From Candidatus Nitrosopumilus sp. (GTDB lineage Archaea; Thermoproteota; Nitrososphaeria; Nitrososphaerales; Nitrosopumilaceae): a stretch of 59,149 bases of DNA. The stretch is from the NCBI GenBank assembly GCA_014384555.1, contig JACNFR010000047.1, positions 1 through 59,149 of the forward strand, given 5' to 3'. The position numbers and the translations under genes were made by a program. Under the pieces are notes generated by a model. The model saw only the letters and a program-made list of their open reading frames with translations. It was not told the origin of the DNA and did no database searches. Below are positions 1-8,600 of the stretch, piece by piece. Each line of letters begins with the position of its first letter. Position 1 is the stretch's first letter.

Positions 1-1
1 A

Positions 2-583
2 AAATCAATGTCAAATGATGCACTTTTAGCAGTTAAAGAAAATAATTTGGATTTAGCACAAGAAGTGATCAATACAGATGACGAAGTAGATAGATTCGGA
101 TTTTATATCATTCGTCAATTAAAAATTGCAATACAAAATGAACATATTTTAAAAGAGATGGGTTTTAGAAATGCCAGAAATTGTTTAGGATACAGATTAG
201 TTGTAAAAAATATAGAAAGGACAGGTGATCATGCCGCATTTATTGCAAAAGATCTTTTAGAATTTAAAAAATCAATTAAAAAAGAAATTTTAGAAAAACT
301 TCAGGAAATGAATGATTTTTCATTGAATGTGTTAGATGAATCATGCTTGGCATTATTCAAAGAAGATTACTATCAGGCTGAAAAAATTATCAAAAAAATA
401 GAACAAATTAGTAAATTTGAGAAGAAAATCAAAGATGCCTCAAAATCAATAAAGGGCGATGAAGAGATGTACAGGGTTAGAAGATTAGCCGAAAATATAA
501 GAAGAATTTCAGAATATGCCAGTGATATTGCAGAAATTGTGTTAAATATGAATATAGAAAAAACTTTGAAAAAAACGGAATAA
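2..583 (+). CDS. PhoU-like domain protein, 5' end cut off by the window
   Basis: The frame is open to the left edge, so the visible 191 residues are probably the C-terminal half of a longer protein. The sequence is almost all helical, with a conserved stretch around residues 55-85 (RNCLGYRLVVKNIERTGDH) typical of PhoU bundles, which bind metal clusters and modulate phosphate uptake or signalling. Archaeal relatives often carry an N-terminal AbrB/SpoVT DNA-binding domain; that part would lie outside the window, so its presence is unknown. The stop is 9 bases before hflX on the same strand. The family call rests on pattern recognition of the helical repeat. Confidence 0.72.
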   Translation, partial: KSMSNDALLAVKENNLDLAQEVINTDDEVDRFGFYIIRQLKIAIQNEHILKEMGFRNARNCLGYRLVVKNIERTGDHAAFIAKDLLEFKKSIKKEILEKLQEMNDFSLNVLDESCLALFKEDYYQAEKIIKKIEQISKFEKKIKDASKSIKGDEEMYRVRRLAENIRRISEYASDIAEIVLNMNIEKTLKKTE

Positions 584-592
584 TGTATCAAA

Positions 593-1708
593 ATGGACAA
601 AGCGATTCTAATTACATATGATAAAGAAGATGCCATAAATGAGGCAAAGGGGTTATGCGAAGCTGCAGGATATGAAGTAGTCCACATAATTCGACAAAAT
701 TATCTGCAAAAACCAAAGTATGGGATCAGTGGTGGAGTTCTAGAACAATTACGTGAGATGGCGGATAAAATTAGACCAGATGTAATAGTGTTTGATGAAA
801 TTCTAAAACCCAGTCAAAATTATAATTTAGCAACGGAACTACAAAGAGAAGTTTTAGACAGAGAAGGATTGATTCTTGAAATTTTTGAAAGCAGGGCATC
901 TAGTTCAGAATCAAAATTACAAGTCAAATTAGCACAATTAAGATACGAAATGGTTAGGGCAAAAGAAAAAGTTCGTCTTGCTAACATGGGAGAGCAACCA
1001 GGGTTTATGGGAATAGGACAATTTGAGATTGATGTTTACTATAACGATATTAAACATAGAATGCAGACAGTAAAAAAGAAACTTGAGAAAGCTGGAAAAC
1101 AAAGAGAACTTCACAGACAAGGCAGAAAAAGGATGGGATTTTCAACAATTTCATTAGCAGGATATACATCTGCAGGAAAAACAACATTGTTTAACAAAAC
1201 TACAGGTGAAACAAAAGCTCAAAGTAAAGAATTGTTTACAACACTTTCTACCACTACTAGAAGAATTACAATTAATCAAGAACCAGTATTAATTGCAGAT
1301 ACAGTTGGATTCATCAGTAAATTACCTGCATATATGATAGATGCGTTCAAATCAACATTAGAAGAATTAACTTATACAGATATCATTATTCTAGTAATTG
1401 ATATTAGTGATTCACAATTAGAATTAAGGAAAAAATTTGCAAGCTGCATGAGAACATTGGATGAATTAGGAGTTAAAAAAGAAAAAATAATTTTTACGTT
1501 AAATAAATCAGATTTAATGAAAAAAGAGCAAATCGATTATAAAAAAGAATTACTAAATTTAACTGAAAATGAAAAAGTAATTTCAGTTTCTTCAAAAACA
1601 GGTGAAAATATAGATGAGTTAAAAAAAATAATTGAGAATTTCATAATGAACAAAAATCCATATAAATATAAAAAAAATCAATGGGAAGGTAAAACATATG
1701 ATAATTGA
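593..1708 (+). CDS. hflX: GTPase HflX
   Basis: Ribosome-associated GTPase of 371 aa. The N-terminal HflX domain (about 1-180) contains the glycine-rich segment near residue 140 ([14 protein letters not shown]) and a coiled region. The G domain follows: P-loop GYTSAGKTT near residue 190, G3 DTVGF, G4 NKSD and G5 SSKTGEN. In bacteria and archaea HflX binds the large subunit and can split or rescue stalled ribosomes. It ends inside the start of trm56 (11-base overlap), so the two are probably translated from one message. Length and all G motifs are normal for the family. Confidence 0.95.
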   Translation: MDKAILITYDKEDAINEAKGLCEAAGYEVVHIIRQNYLQKPKYGISGGVLEQLREMADKIRPDVIVFDEILKPSQNYNLATELQREVLDREGLILEIFESRASSSESKLQVKLAQLRYEMVRAKEKVRLANMGEQPGFMGIGQFEIDVYYNDIKHRMQTVKKKLEKAGKQRELHRQGRKRMGFSTISLAGYTSAGKTTLFNKTTGETKAQSKELFTTLSTTTRRITINQEPVLIADTVGFISKLPAYMIDAFKSTLEELTYTDIIILVIDISDSQLELRKKFASCMRTLDELGVKKEKIIFTLNKSDLMKKEQIDYKKELLNLTENEKVISVSSKTGENIDELKKIIENFIMNKNPYKYKKNQWEGKTYDN

Positions 1709-2231
1709 AGTTGTCAGGATAGGACAACGCGTTGTAAGAGATGACAGAGTTACAACTCATGTTGCGTTAGTTTCAAGATCTTTTGGAGCAGAAAAAATAT
1801 TCATGACAGAAGTGAATCCAGAAATTAAAGATACTTTAGAAAAAATCAACAATACATGGGGAGGAAATTTTATTGTTGAATTTATCGATAACTGGAAATC
1901 GGTGGTAAAAAATAAAAAAAAAGAGGGCTTCAAAATAATACATCTATCAATGTATGGTGAAAAAATTAATGATGTTCAAGAACAAATCCATGTGGAAGAA
2001 AAAATTTTAGTGGTAGTTGGTGCAGAAAAAGTTCCAAGAGAAATTTATGAATTAGCTGATTATAACGTAGGAGTAGGAAGTCAGCCTCATTCAGAAATTA
2101 GTGCATTAGCTATATTATTAGATAGAATCCAAAATGGAGAACAATTTGAAAAAACATTCCCAAACGCCAAAAGAAAGATCATACCTACAAAAAATGGCAA
2201 AAACGTCGAAGTAAATGAGAGAAGGGATTAA
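1698..2231 (+). CDS. trm56: tRNA (cytidine(56)-2'-O)-methyltransferase Trm56
   Basis: Archaeal SPOUT-family methyltransferase of 177 aa that methylates the ribose of C56 in the tRNA T-loop. The N-terminus ([19 protein letters not shown]) is the family signature. The SAM-binding knot lies at about residues 100-145 ([19 protein letters not shown], then [19 protein letters not shown]). Its start ATG lies within the last codons of hflX, and tfe begins 19 bases after its stop, giving a translation/transcription-factor run hflX-trm56-tfe. Length is typical and no missing residue was noticed. Confidence 0.93.
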   Translation: MIIEVVRIGQRVVRDDRVTTHVALVSRSFGAEKIFMTEVNPEIKDTLEKINNTWGGNFIVEFIDNWKSVVKNKKKEGFKIIHLSMYGEKINDVQEQIHVEEKILVVVGAEKVPREIYELADYNVGVGSQPHSEISALAILLDRIQNGEQFEKTFPNAKRKIIPTKNGKNVEVNERRD

Positions 2232-2250
2232 TACTAGAAACTTGAAGTGA

Positions 2251-2772
2251 TTGAAGTTGGTAGACAAATACGAAGATCCTTTTGTTAGAATTGCATCAAT
2301 GATTGGTGGCGATGAATATCTCAAAGTAGCAAGATCTTTACTAAAAGCAGAAGATGCAACTGATGAAGAAATTGCTAGTTCTACAGGTCTTAGAATCAAT
2401 ATGGTAAGAAAAGTATTGTATGATCTATTTGGAAAATCCCTCATTACAGGAATCAGAGTAAAAGATGAACGAAAAGGATGGTTTGTCTATAGATGGAGAA
2501 CTAGAAGAGAAGAAGTTGAGCATTTTATTGAAAATCAAAAGAAGAAAATTGATGAAAGATTACAACAAAGATTAGATTATGAAAATGCTTCAGATTTCTA
2601 TCATTGTGGAAATGAAGACTGTCCAAGAGTAACATTTGAAAATGCTCTTGATGGAATGTTCAAATGTCCATCATGTCAAAATGTTTTGAATCTAAAAAAG
2701 AATGATAAATCTAAAAAGGCATATCAAAAGAAAATTGATGAAATCAAAAAAGATATGCAACAAACTTTTTGA
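2251..2772 (+). CDS. tfe: Transcription factor E alpha subunit (TFE)
   Basis: General archaeal transcription factor, related to TFIIE-alpha, which helps RNA polymerase open the promoter. The 173-aa protein has an N-terminal winged helix (about 1-90, with ATDEEIASSTGLRINMVRK as recognition region). A charged linker follows, then a C-terminal zinc ribbon at about 122-145 (CGNEDCPR...CPSCQN). The start is TTG; the next in-frame ATG would cut into the winged helix. It closes the hflX-trm56-tfe run. Confidence 0.93.
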   Translation: MKLVDKYEDPFVRIASMIGGDEYLKVARSLLKAEDATDEEIASSTGLRINMVRKVLYDLFGKSLITGIRVKDERKGWFVYRWRTRREEVEHFIENQKKKIDERLQQRLDYENASDFYHCGNEDCPRVTFENALDGMFKCPSCQNVLNLKKNDKSKKAYQKKIDEIKKDMQQTF

Positions 2773-2852
2773 TTGATTTTTAAAATTAGATTAAATAGAA
2801 AATTTGAAAAATGGGTTACTAGAATAAATAGGAGAAAATCGTCGGAATATCC

Positions 2853-4244
2853 TTGAGTCAAATATCTACAGTAAATCCAACTACTGAAGAAGAAATTGAA
2901 ACGTATTCACCAATGGACAAAAATCAGGTATTTGAATTAGTAGGAAAAGCAAAAAGAGCATATCCAGAATGGAAAAAAGAGTATGAGAAACGTAAAAGTT
3001 ACATTTACAATTTAGTAGAATATCTAAAGAAGAATAAAACAAGACTTGCAACAGTGGCTACATCTGAAATGGGTAAACCACTCAAAGAATCAATTGGAGA
3101 AGTTGAAAAATGTGCATGGGCTTTAGAATTTTATGCAGATCATGGAGATAGTTTTCTTTCTGATGAAGTATTAAACACGGATGCAAGGAAAAGTTTCCTA
3201 ACTTTTGAACCACTAGGGGTAATAGGCTCAATCATGCCATGGAATTTTCCTTATTGGCAAGCATTAAGATTTGCAGCTCCATGTTTAATGGCAGGAAATG
3301 TGATTGTCATGAAACCATCTAGAGTAACAATGCAATCAGGTATTGAAATTGAAAAAGCATTTACTGAATCAGGAATGCCTGATGGAATTTTTCAAACAGT
3401 AGTTGGAAGTGTAGAATCTGCAAATCATCTTATAGATTCAGATGTCAATGCTGTTACATTTACTGGCAGTACTAATGCTGGTGCAAAAGTAGGTGAAAGA
3501 GCTGCCAAAAATTTGAAAAAATGTGTATTAGAATTAGGTGGAAGTGATCCTTTCATAGTACTAGATGATGCAATTATTGAAAAAGCAGCAGAAGGTGCTG
3601 TAAAAGGTAGATTCATCAATTGTGGTCAAAGTTGTGTTGCATCAAAAAGATTTTTCGTTGGAAAAAATATTGCAGATGAATTTATTGAATTGTTTATTAA
3701 AAAAGCATCCCAGCTCAAAATAGGAGATCCTATGTCAATTGAAACAGATATCGGTCCGTTATCAAGTAAAGATGGTTTAGAAACAATTTCAGGAATTGTT
3801 GAAGACGCAAAAGAAAAAGGTGCTGAAATTCTTTTAGGAGGTTCTGAAATGGATGGAAAGGGATTCTTCTACAAACCAACAATTCTTAGAAACATTAAAC
3901 CAAACATGAGAATAGCACAAGAAGAAACTTTTGGGCCAGTAGCTCCAATTACAATTGTAGAAAATGAAAGTGAGGCAGTAAAATTAGCTAATGAAAGTGA
4001 ATTTGGTCTAGGTGCAAGTATTTGGACAAAAGATCTTGCCAAGGCAGACAAGATGTCAAGACGAATAGAGTCAGGAATTGTTAGTGTTAATAACGTGGTA
4101 ATTTCAGATCCAAGAATTCCATTTGGAGGAATTAAACATAGTGGATTTGGAAGAGAGTTATCAAGATATGGTATGTTAGAGTTTGTTAACTTGAAATCAG
4201 TTAGATTTTATGATAATTTAACACATCATCACTATGTTGAATAA
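2853..4244 (+). CDS. NAD(P)-dependent aldehyde dehydrogenase (succinate-semialdehyde dehydrogenase-like)
   Basis: 463-aa ALDH superfamily enzyme that oxidises an aldehyde, or reduces an acyl-CoA in some branches. Visible catalytic residues are Asn131 (PWNFPYW), Lys154 (MKPS), Glu227 (ELGGSDP) and nucleophile Cys261 (NCGQSCVASKR). The overall pattern is closest to GabD-like succinate-semialdehyde dehydrogenases. The start is TTG; an AT-rich box A (about 2822-2832) lies near 26 bases upstream, consistent with a leaderless transcript. Ammonia-oxidising archaea fix carbon through succinic and malonic semialdehydes, so a role near that cycle is possible. That is inference; the substrate cannot be read from sequence. 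Confidence 0.9.
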   Translation: MSQISTVNPTTEEEIETYSPMDKNQVFELVGKAKRAYPEWKKEYEKRKSYIYNLVEYLKKNKTRLATVATSEMGKPLKESIGEVEKCAWALEFYADHGDSFLSDEVLNTDARKSFLTFEPLGVIGSIMPWNFPYWQALRFAAPCLMAGNVIVMKPSRVTMQSGIEIEKAFTESGMPDGIFQTVVGSVESANHLIDSDVNAVTFTGSTNAGAKVGERAAKNLKKCVLELGGSDPFIVLDDAIIEKAAEGAVKGRFINCGQSCVASKRFFVGKNIADEFIELFIKKASQLKIGDPMSIETDIGPLSSKDGLETISGIVEDAKEKGAEILLGGSEMDGKGFFYKPTILRNIKPNMRIAQEETFGPVAPITIVENESEAVKLANESEFGLGASIWTKDLAKADKMSRRIESGIVSVNNVVISDPRIPFGGIKHSGFGRELSRYGMLEFVNLKSVRFYDNLTHHHYVE

Positions 4245-4265
4245 TTTATTTTCTATTTAAGAAAA

Positions 4266-4565
4266 TTATTCTTCTGATTCATCATCAAATTCTTCATCAT
4301 CTTCTAAATCATCCTCATCATCACATTCTTCCAATTCAACATATGTTGGATTCCCATCATCTCCAAAGAAGATTTCTACACAAGTGTCAGTAGATAAAGT
4401 TGAAACCAAAGTTTCAGTCAGTTCTTTAGGAAAATTTCCTAATCTACTCGCATCTGATGAATATCTATACGTGGTAATTTCGTCATCATGGTAAAAATCA
4501 ACTTCAATGTCACCATTAGCAAATTTTCTGACTGTAGTTACTTGACCAAATATGCTATGAGCCAA
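4266..4565 (-). CDS. Small protein with extremely acidic C-terminal tail
   Basis: 99-aa protein that I do not recognise. The first 75 residues look like a small beta-rich domain (SIFGQVTTVRKFANGDIEV), possibly OB- or barrel-like. The last 23 residues are nearly all Asp/Glu. It starts 2 bases after the stop of the upstream hemerythrin-like gene, so the two are likely one transcript. It faces the aldehyde dehydrogenase tail to tail. An acidic tail could mimic nucleic acid or bind a basic partner, which is speculation. Confidence 0.7.
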   Translation of the reverse strand: MAHSIFGQVTTVRKFANGDIEVDFYHDDEITTYRYSSDASRLGNFPKELTETLVSTLSTDTCVEIFFGDDGNPTYVELEECDDEDDLEDDEEFDDESEE

Positions 4566-4567
4566 TT

Positions 4568-5125
4568 CTAGTTACCTTGCTGAGATACATCTTTTGTAAG
4601 ATTTTCAGCTAATTGTTCATAATGTTCTCTAGTTTTTCCAAGTTCATTTAGTTTAGATTTTTCAATTTCAGAAAGTTCATTGTCAACTTTTTCAGAAACA
4701 TATTGCAATCTCGCCTCAGCCATCATGAATAATTTATTGTTCTCTTTCCACAAATGTTCAGTGATATGTTCTGTGTACTCTTGCATATCACTAATTAGTT
4801 TAGTTGAATCTCCTGATAAAAGATATTCTTTTGCAGATTCTTCCATTTGAGCACCAATTTCTCGTGAACGCTGATGATCAATTAACATCATGGCAATTGG
4901 TCCCATATTGGTAGGTAATCCAGCTTTTTCTAATGCAGGAAACAAGGATTTTTCTTCTTTACTATGATGGCAAACATCTGTAAAGTTTTTTGAAAAATCA
5001 ATTACAGGTAACAGAATAGATTCAGGAATTTGTTTATCGTCATTTAATAATTGGATAGTGGATTCCATTGCTTTGATAACTTTTTCAATTAATTCATGAT
5101 CGCGTCTTAGTGATGTAGTTGACAT
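4568..5125 (-). CDS. Hemerythrin-like (HHE) domain protein
   Basis: 185-aa four-helix-bundle protein with hemerythrin-type metal ligands in order: His10 (RDHELIE), the CHHSKEEKSLFP motif (His54, Glu58), His84 (DHQRSRE), and a late His pair (EHITEHLWKENN). Such proteins bind a di-iron centre and sense or carry O2, NO or iron. A charged C-terminal coiled stretch follows from about residue 140. It is first in a two-gene unit with the acidic protein downstream. Confidence 0.85.
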   Translation of the reverse strand: MSTTSLRRDHELIEKVIKAMESTIQLLNDDKQIPESILLPVIDFSKNFTDVCHHSKEEKSLFPALEKAGLPTNMGPIAMMLIDHQRSREIGAQMEESAKEYLLSGDSTKLISDMQEYTEHITEHLWKENNKLFMMAEARLQYVSEKVDNELSEIEKSKLNELGKTREHYEQLAENLTKDVSQQGN

Positions 5126-5221
5126 GATTATTTTGAATTAAATCCAATATCTATACTTTATTCATTTTAAAAAATAATTAAAAGATAGAAATGAGTTAAC
5201 GAGGTTCGTTAACATGTGGGT

Positions 5222-5569
5222 TTAACGATTAGAAAGGCTGTTTGCTTTTACAAATGCCCAAATCTTTTTAGTCATTTCACTTGGTGCAATTGCTTTCTTA
5301 CCAAATACTTGTTCTACAGTTTCAGAACGTCCTGCAAAACTGATTGCATATCCACCAAATGCTGGTTTTTTAGCTTTTGATTTAGTTGCTTTCTTTTTTG
5401 GTGCTGCTTTTCTTTTTGGTGCTGCTTTTCTTTTTGGTGCTGCTTTTCTTTTTGGTGCTGCTTTTCTTTTTGGTGCTGCTTTTCTTTTTGGTGCTGCTTT
5501 TCTTTTTGGTGCTGCTTTTCTTTTTGGTGCAGCTTTTCTTTTTGTTGTAGTTTTCTTTTTTATTGCCAA
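5222..5569 (-). CDS. Lys/Ala/Pro-repeat basic protein with C-terminal half-SWIB-like motif
   Basis: 115-aa, extremely basic protein. Residues 10-60 are tandem copies of the hexapeptide KRKAAP, a histone-H1-like tail expected to bind DNA non-specifically. The final 30 residues (VEQVFGKKAIAPSEMTKKIW, then AFVKANSL) resemble the first half of a SWIB/MDM2 domain. It stands alone, with its own upstream gap, between the hemerythrin unit and the riboflavin cluster. It is likely a nucleoid protein. Repeat number may vary between strains because the encoding DNA is a perfect 18-bp tandem repeat. Confidence 0.78.
   Translation of the reverse strand: MAIKKKTTTKRKAAPKRKAAPKRKAAPKRKAAPKRKAAPKRKAAPKRKAAPKRKAAPKKKATKSKAKKPAFGGYAISFAGRSETVEQVFGKKAIAPSEMTKKIWAFVKANSLSNR
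5395..5545. repeat. 18-bp in-frame tandem repeat coding for KRKAAP
   Basis: About eight near-perfect copies of an 18-base unit (GCTGCTTTTCTTTTTGGT on the plus strand) lie inside the basic-protein gene. Copies are almost identical at silent positions, which points to recent slippage expansion. Whole-unit gains or losses keep the frame. Confidence 0.9.
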
Positions 5570-5605
5570 TTTCTTGTAATCTTATTTCAAATAACGTATA
5601 ATAAC

Positions 5606-6262
5606 TTACACTTTTAGATAATTCAATACAAGATGATTTTTGAGCCTCTTGATTGATTTAAGTTGTAGTTTAGGGGATTTTGAAATATTATCAAATCCAT
5701 TACCCTGCACTAATGAAATTGCATCTTTTCCTCCAATTAGAAAAGGTGAAAGAGTGATTATTAATTCATCAAAAAGATTTTGCTTTATGAATTCCCAATT
5801 TACAGTTCCTCCACCTTCAATTAGAATTGTTGTAATTTTTTTCTCTGAAAGTTTTTTTAATAATAATTTTATATTTACAGATTTTTCTCCTACACTAATT
5901 ATTTCAACAGGAAAATTATTTAGTTTTTGAAGATTGGATTTTGTAATTTGTTTAGATACTGCAATAATGGTAGGAACTTTGTTGGATGTTTGTAATATTT
6001 TTGATTTTACTGAAATTTCGCCTTTAGAATCAAGTATTATTCTGATAGGATTTTTTCCTCTAGCATGACGTACAGTCAATAAAGGATTGTCTTTCATCGC
6101 AGTATTTTTTCCAATTAGTATTCCATCAACTTTAGTTCTAAGTTTATGAAGTCTAACAAAATCTTCAGTAGAAGATAGTTTAGAATTACCGGTTCTAGTA
6201 GCAATCTTTCCATCAATAGATATTGCTGCACTTAGAATAACATATGGTTTAGATTTTTCCAT
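5606..6262 (-). CDS. arfC: 2,5-diamino-6-ribosylamino-pyrimidinone 5'-phosphate reductase (ArfC/RIB7 type)
   Basis: 218-aa protein matching the C-terminal (reductase) domain of RibD. It has N-terminal YVILSAAISIDGKIATRTGN, the RTKVDGILIGKNTAMKDNP NADPH-binding stretch, and C-terminal ILIEGGGTVN. It reduces the ribosyl side chain of the riboflavin precursor to ribityl. As in other archaea and fungi it stands alone, without the zinc deaminase domain of bacterial RibD. It overlaps the upstream amidohydrolase by 14 bases and is the last gene of the riboflavin operon. Confidence 0.92.
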   Translation of the reverse strand: MEKSKPYVILSAAISIDGKIATRTGNSKLSSTEDFVRLHKLRTKVDGILIGKNTAMKDNPLLTVRHARGKNPIRIILDSKGEISVKSKILQTSNKVPTIIAVSKQITKSNLQKLNNFPVEIISVGEKSVNIKLLLKKLSEKKITTILIEGGGTVNWEFIKQNLFDELIITLSPFLIGGKDAISLVQGNGFDNISKSPKLQLKSIKRLKNHLVLNYLKV

Positions 6263-7439
6263 GTACTATTTTCCCTCCAATCATTACAGCCTTAATTGTA
6301 GATTCAGATGCTCTATGAACAATAGATGCATGTGGATTGTGCATTGGTTCTAGATCTAATGCATGTTTATCTAGAAAAATACAATCAGCTAGATATCCAG
6401 ATTTAATTATTCCAATATTTTTATTTATGATTTTTCCACCATTTACAGTAGCCATCTTAAGAATCTCTTTTGGTTCAATTCTTTTTTTGTGTAGTCCCAT
6501 AGTTACTTTCCAAATAAAATCCATTTCTCTAAACATATCTGGTGAGTTAATCATCACATTATCTGTGCCTAATCCTATTGTACAACCAGATTTTTGCATT
6601 AATTCAATGTCAGGAATTCCTTCTGCAAGGGATGAATTGGCTCTTGGACAAATTACAATGCCTCGAGTTTTTTTAGATGCTAAATGAAGATCAGATTTTG
6701 ATGCATATGTCATATGAATAAGAAAGTCAGGCTTTAGAGATAAGGCCCTTATTGTTTCAGATTTTCCAGTCATTTTTTTTGATTTGGTAATACTTTGTTT
6801 AGTTTCAGATGAATGGATTGCTCGAATTTTTGATACTTTAGAATAGTAATTCAACACAGAGTTACTATTTTCATTTGCACCACTGACACCTATGCCATCA
6901 CATTTTCTGAGTAATGATAGGAATTCAGCGGATTTTGTGCTAGGAAATGATGAATTTTTTTTAATTTCTTTAGGATCCTGATAAAATTCCATGCGCCCTA
7001 AAATTATGGAACGTATTGGAATATCAGATGTTACTTTTTTTAGTAAAGTTACTCCATCTAATCCACCCTCTCTGAAATCAACAAAAGTGGTAATTCCTTT
7101 TCTAATCATAGAATAACATGTATTTTTCATAAAATTTCCGAGATGCTCATTTGAAGTGTTTTTGAGGATTTTTGATTTAGCACCAAACACAGGATGAATC
7201 TTTTGATTGACTGTTTTATCTAAAGAAATGTCTTTTCCAATTGAATCTCCAACATGTGTATGTGCATTAATGAATCCAGGAATCATTAGTAATCCTTCAC
7301 AATCTATAGATTCTTCTTTTAGATTTGGTTTAATTTTTGATTGGATTTTTTTAAATTTATCATTTTGAATTTGTACATCAGTATTTAAAATAAAATCTAA
7401 ATCTTGTCCGGATAATATGCTGAGATTTTTAATTAACAT
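6249..7439 (-). CDS. Amidohydrolase-superfamily deaminase (COG0402-like) inside the riboflavin operon
   Basis: 396-aa metal-dependent amidohydrolase. Visible metal and catalytic residues are His60-x-His62 (NAHTHVGD), His209-x-x-Glu212 (IHSSET), His242 (IHMTYAS) and Asp293 (LGTDNVMINSPD). The HxxE pair, in which Glu shuttles a proton, is typical of deaminases such as cytosine or S-adenosylhomocysteine deaminase. The gene overlaps arfA upstream (7 bases) and arfC downstream (14 bases), so it belongs to the riboflavin transcript. Archaeal riboflavin synthesis needs a deaminase after ArfC that has had no assigned gene as far as I know. This is a strong positional candidate; nucleoside deamination is the alternative. 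Confidence 0.88.
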   Translation of the reverse strand: MLIKNLSILSGQDLDFILNTDVQIQNDKFKKIQSKIKPNLKEESIDCEGLLMIPGFINAHTHVGDSIGKDISLDKTVNQKIHPVFGAKSKILKNTSNEHLGNFMKNTCYSMIRKGITTFVDFREGGLDGVTLLKKVTSDIPIRSIILGRMEFYQDPKEIKKNSSFPSTKSAEFLSLLRKCDGIGVSGANENSNSVLNYYSKVSKIRAIHSSETKQSITKSKKMTGKSETIRALSLKPDFLIHMTYASKSDLHLASKKTRGIVICPRANSSLAEGIPDIELMQKSGCTIGLGTDNVMINSPDMFREMDFIWKVTMGLHKKRIEPKEILKMATVNGGKIINKNIGIIKSGYLADCIFLDKHALDLEPMHNPHASIVHRASESTIKAVMIGGKIVHGKI

Positions 7440-8185
7440 GATAATTCATAAACTTCAGGTTTTTCTTTGCCTGAATCTCGAATTTCCCTTATAGTATCAA
7501 GGGATTTTGTGGCTAATTTTACTGCCTCTCTACCTGTGTTTGCATTACCTATCCCACAATTCAAAGAAATTTTATCATTATTTTTTATCATATTGATAAA
7601 AGACTGTACAGATTTTTTTGCTTCATCATCTGATACTACCATAAAATTATCACCACCCATAAAAAATGTAAGAGAATTTTTTTCTAAAAAGAATTTAGAC
7701 ATTTTTGAATATAACTCAAAGATTACTGATGAAATTTCATATGGAGAATCAGTTTTTCTTCTGGAAGTAAGATCATCTACATCCAAGTGCATTATAGAGA
7801 TTTTGGAATCAGATTTCCCATTAATAAAACCAAAAATATTATGTTCTGTGTTTAAAATGATTTTATTTTTCTTTCCTTCATATGCTTTCAAGTTTGCATC
7901 AAATGGAGTATTTCCAATACCAATTGATATGGTTAATCTAATGTCAAATAATTTTTCAAGTGCTTCTTGAATTTCAATATGATCTTCTAAATCTAAACCA
8001 TTTGAAACCACAAAAAATTCATCAGCCCTGTTTAGAAAAACTATGCAATTCTTTTCAGAAAATAATTTTTGCACTTCTTTGTAGAGTGAAGCTTGAAGCA
8101 TTTGGAGTTCATGTTCTCTATCACTGCCCAAAGTCAAGGTCCAAGGACCATATTCTGTAATTTTTAAGATGCTTAGTTGAATCAT
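7433..8185 (-). CDS. arfA: GTP cyclohydrolase III (GTP cyclohydrolase IIa, ArfA)
   Basis: 250-aa archaeal enzyme that opens GTP to the formamidopyrimidine (FAPy) nucleotide, the first step toward riboflavin and F420. The N-terminus MIQLSILKITEYGPWTLTLG is the family signature. Two duplicated GGDEF-like halves are visible, each ending in a glycine motif (SIGIGNTPFDAN; NCGIGNANTGREA), with GGDNFMVVSDDE in the second. It overlaps ribH by 4 bases (ATGA type) and the amidohydrolase by 7 bases. Confidence 0.93.
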   Translation of the reverse strand: MIQLSILKITEYGPWTLTLGSDREHELQMLQASLYKEVQKLFSEKNCIVFLNRADEFFVVSNGLDLEDHIEIQEALEKLFDIRLTISIGIGNTPFDANLKAYEGKKNKIILNTEHNIFGFINGKSDSKISIMHLDVDDLTSRRKTDSPYEISSVIFELYSKMSKFFLEKNSLTFFMGGDNFMVVSDDEAKKSVQSFINMIKNNDKISLNCGIGNANTGREAVKLATKSLDTIREIRDSGKEKPEVYELSC

Positions 8186-8598
8186 TTCTGTATCCTTTTT
8201 AATTCATCAGATATTTTTACAACAGCTTCTACAGCACGTTCTGCAACGGGTCTAATTCTAGCATAGGCATGTCTTTCTTGCATTCCAGGACCAGAAATTC
8301 CTAAAGAAACAGGTTTTTGATATTTTAATGATAAATCAGTTAGAGCCTTGGCTACTGCATGTGATATCACCTCATCATGTTTGGTTTGACCTTTAATGAT
8401 AGCACCCAAAGTAACTACTGCGTCAATGTCTTTTTTATTCAATAGTGAATCCACAATGATAGGCATGTCATAGGCTCCAGGAACCATAGAAATATGTGAG
8501 ATTTTTAATTTCATAAAATCTGCTTTTTCTTTGGCTATAGCAAGCATCCTAGATGTCACTTCTTCATTAAATTCCGAAACTACTATTGCAATATTCAA
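8182..8598 (-). CDS. ribH: 6,7-dimethyl-8-ribityllumazine synthase
   Basis: 138-aa enzyme that condenses 3,4-dihydroxy-2-butanone 4-phosphate with the ribitylamino-pyrimidinedione. Motifs are N-terminal IAIVVSEFNEEVT (aromatic position), VPGAYDMP, and GAIIKGQTKHDEVISHAV with the catalytic His (KHDE). It lies 2 bases after ribB and overlaps arfA by 4. Length fits an archaeal lumazine synthase. Confidence 0.95.
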   Translation of the reverse strand: MNIAIVVSEFNEEVTSRMLAIAKEKADFMKLKISHISMVPGAYDMPIIVDSLLNKKDIDAVVTLGAIIKGQTKHDEVISHAVAKALTDLSLKYQKPVSLGISGPGMQERHAYARIRPVAERAVEAVVKISDELKRIQK

Positions 8599-8600
8599 AA

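Noticed and set aside
5395-5545. Tandem repeats considered as CRISPR or satellite
   Set aside because: No spacers; units are contiguous and in frame within a coding gene.
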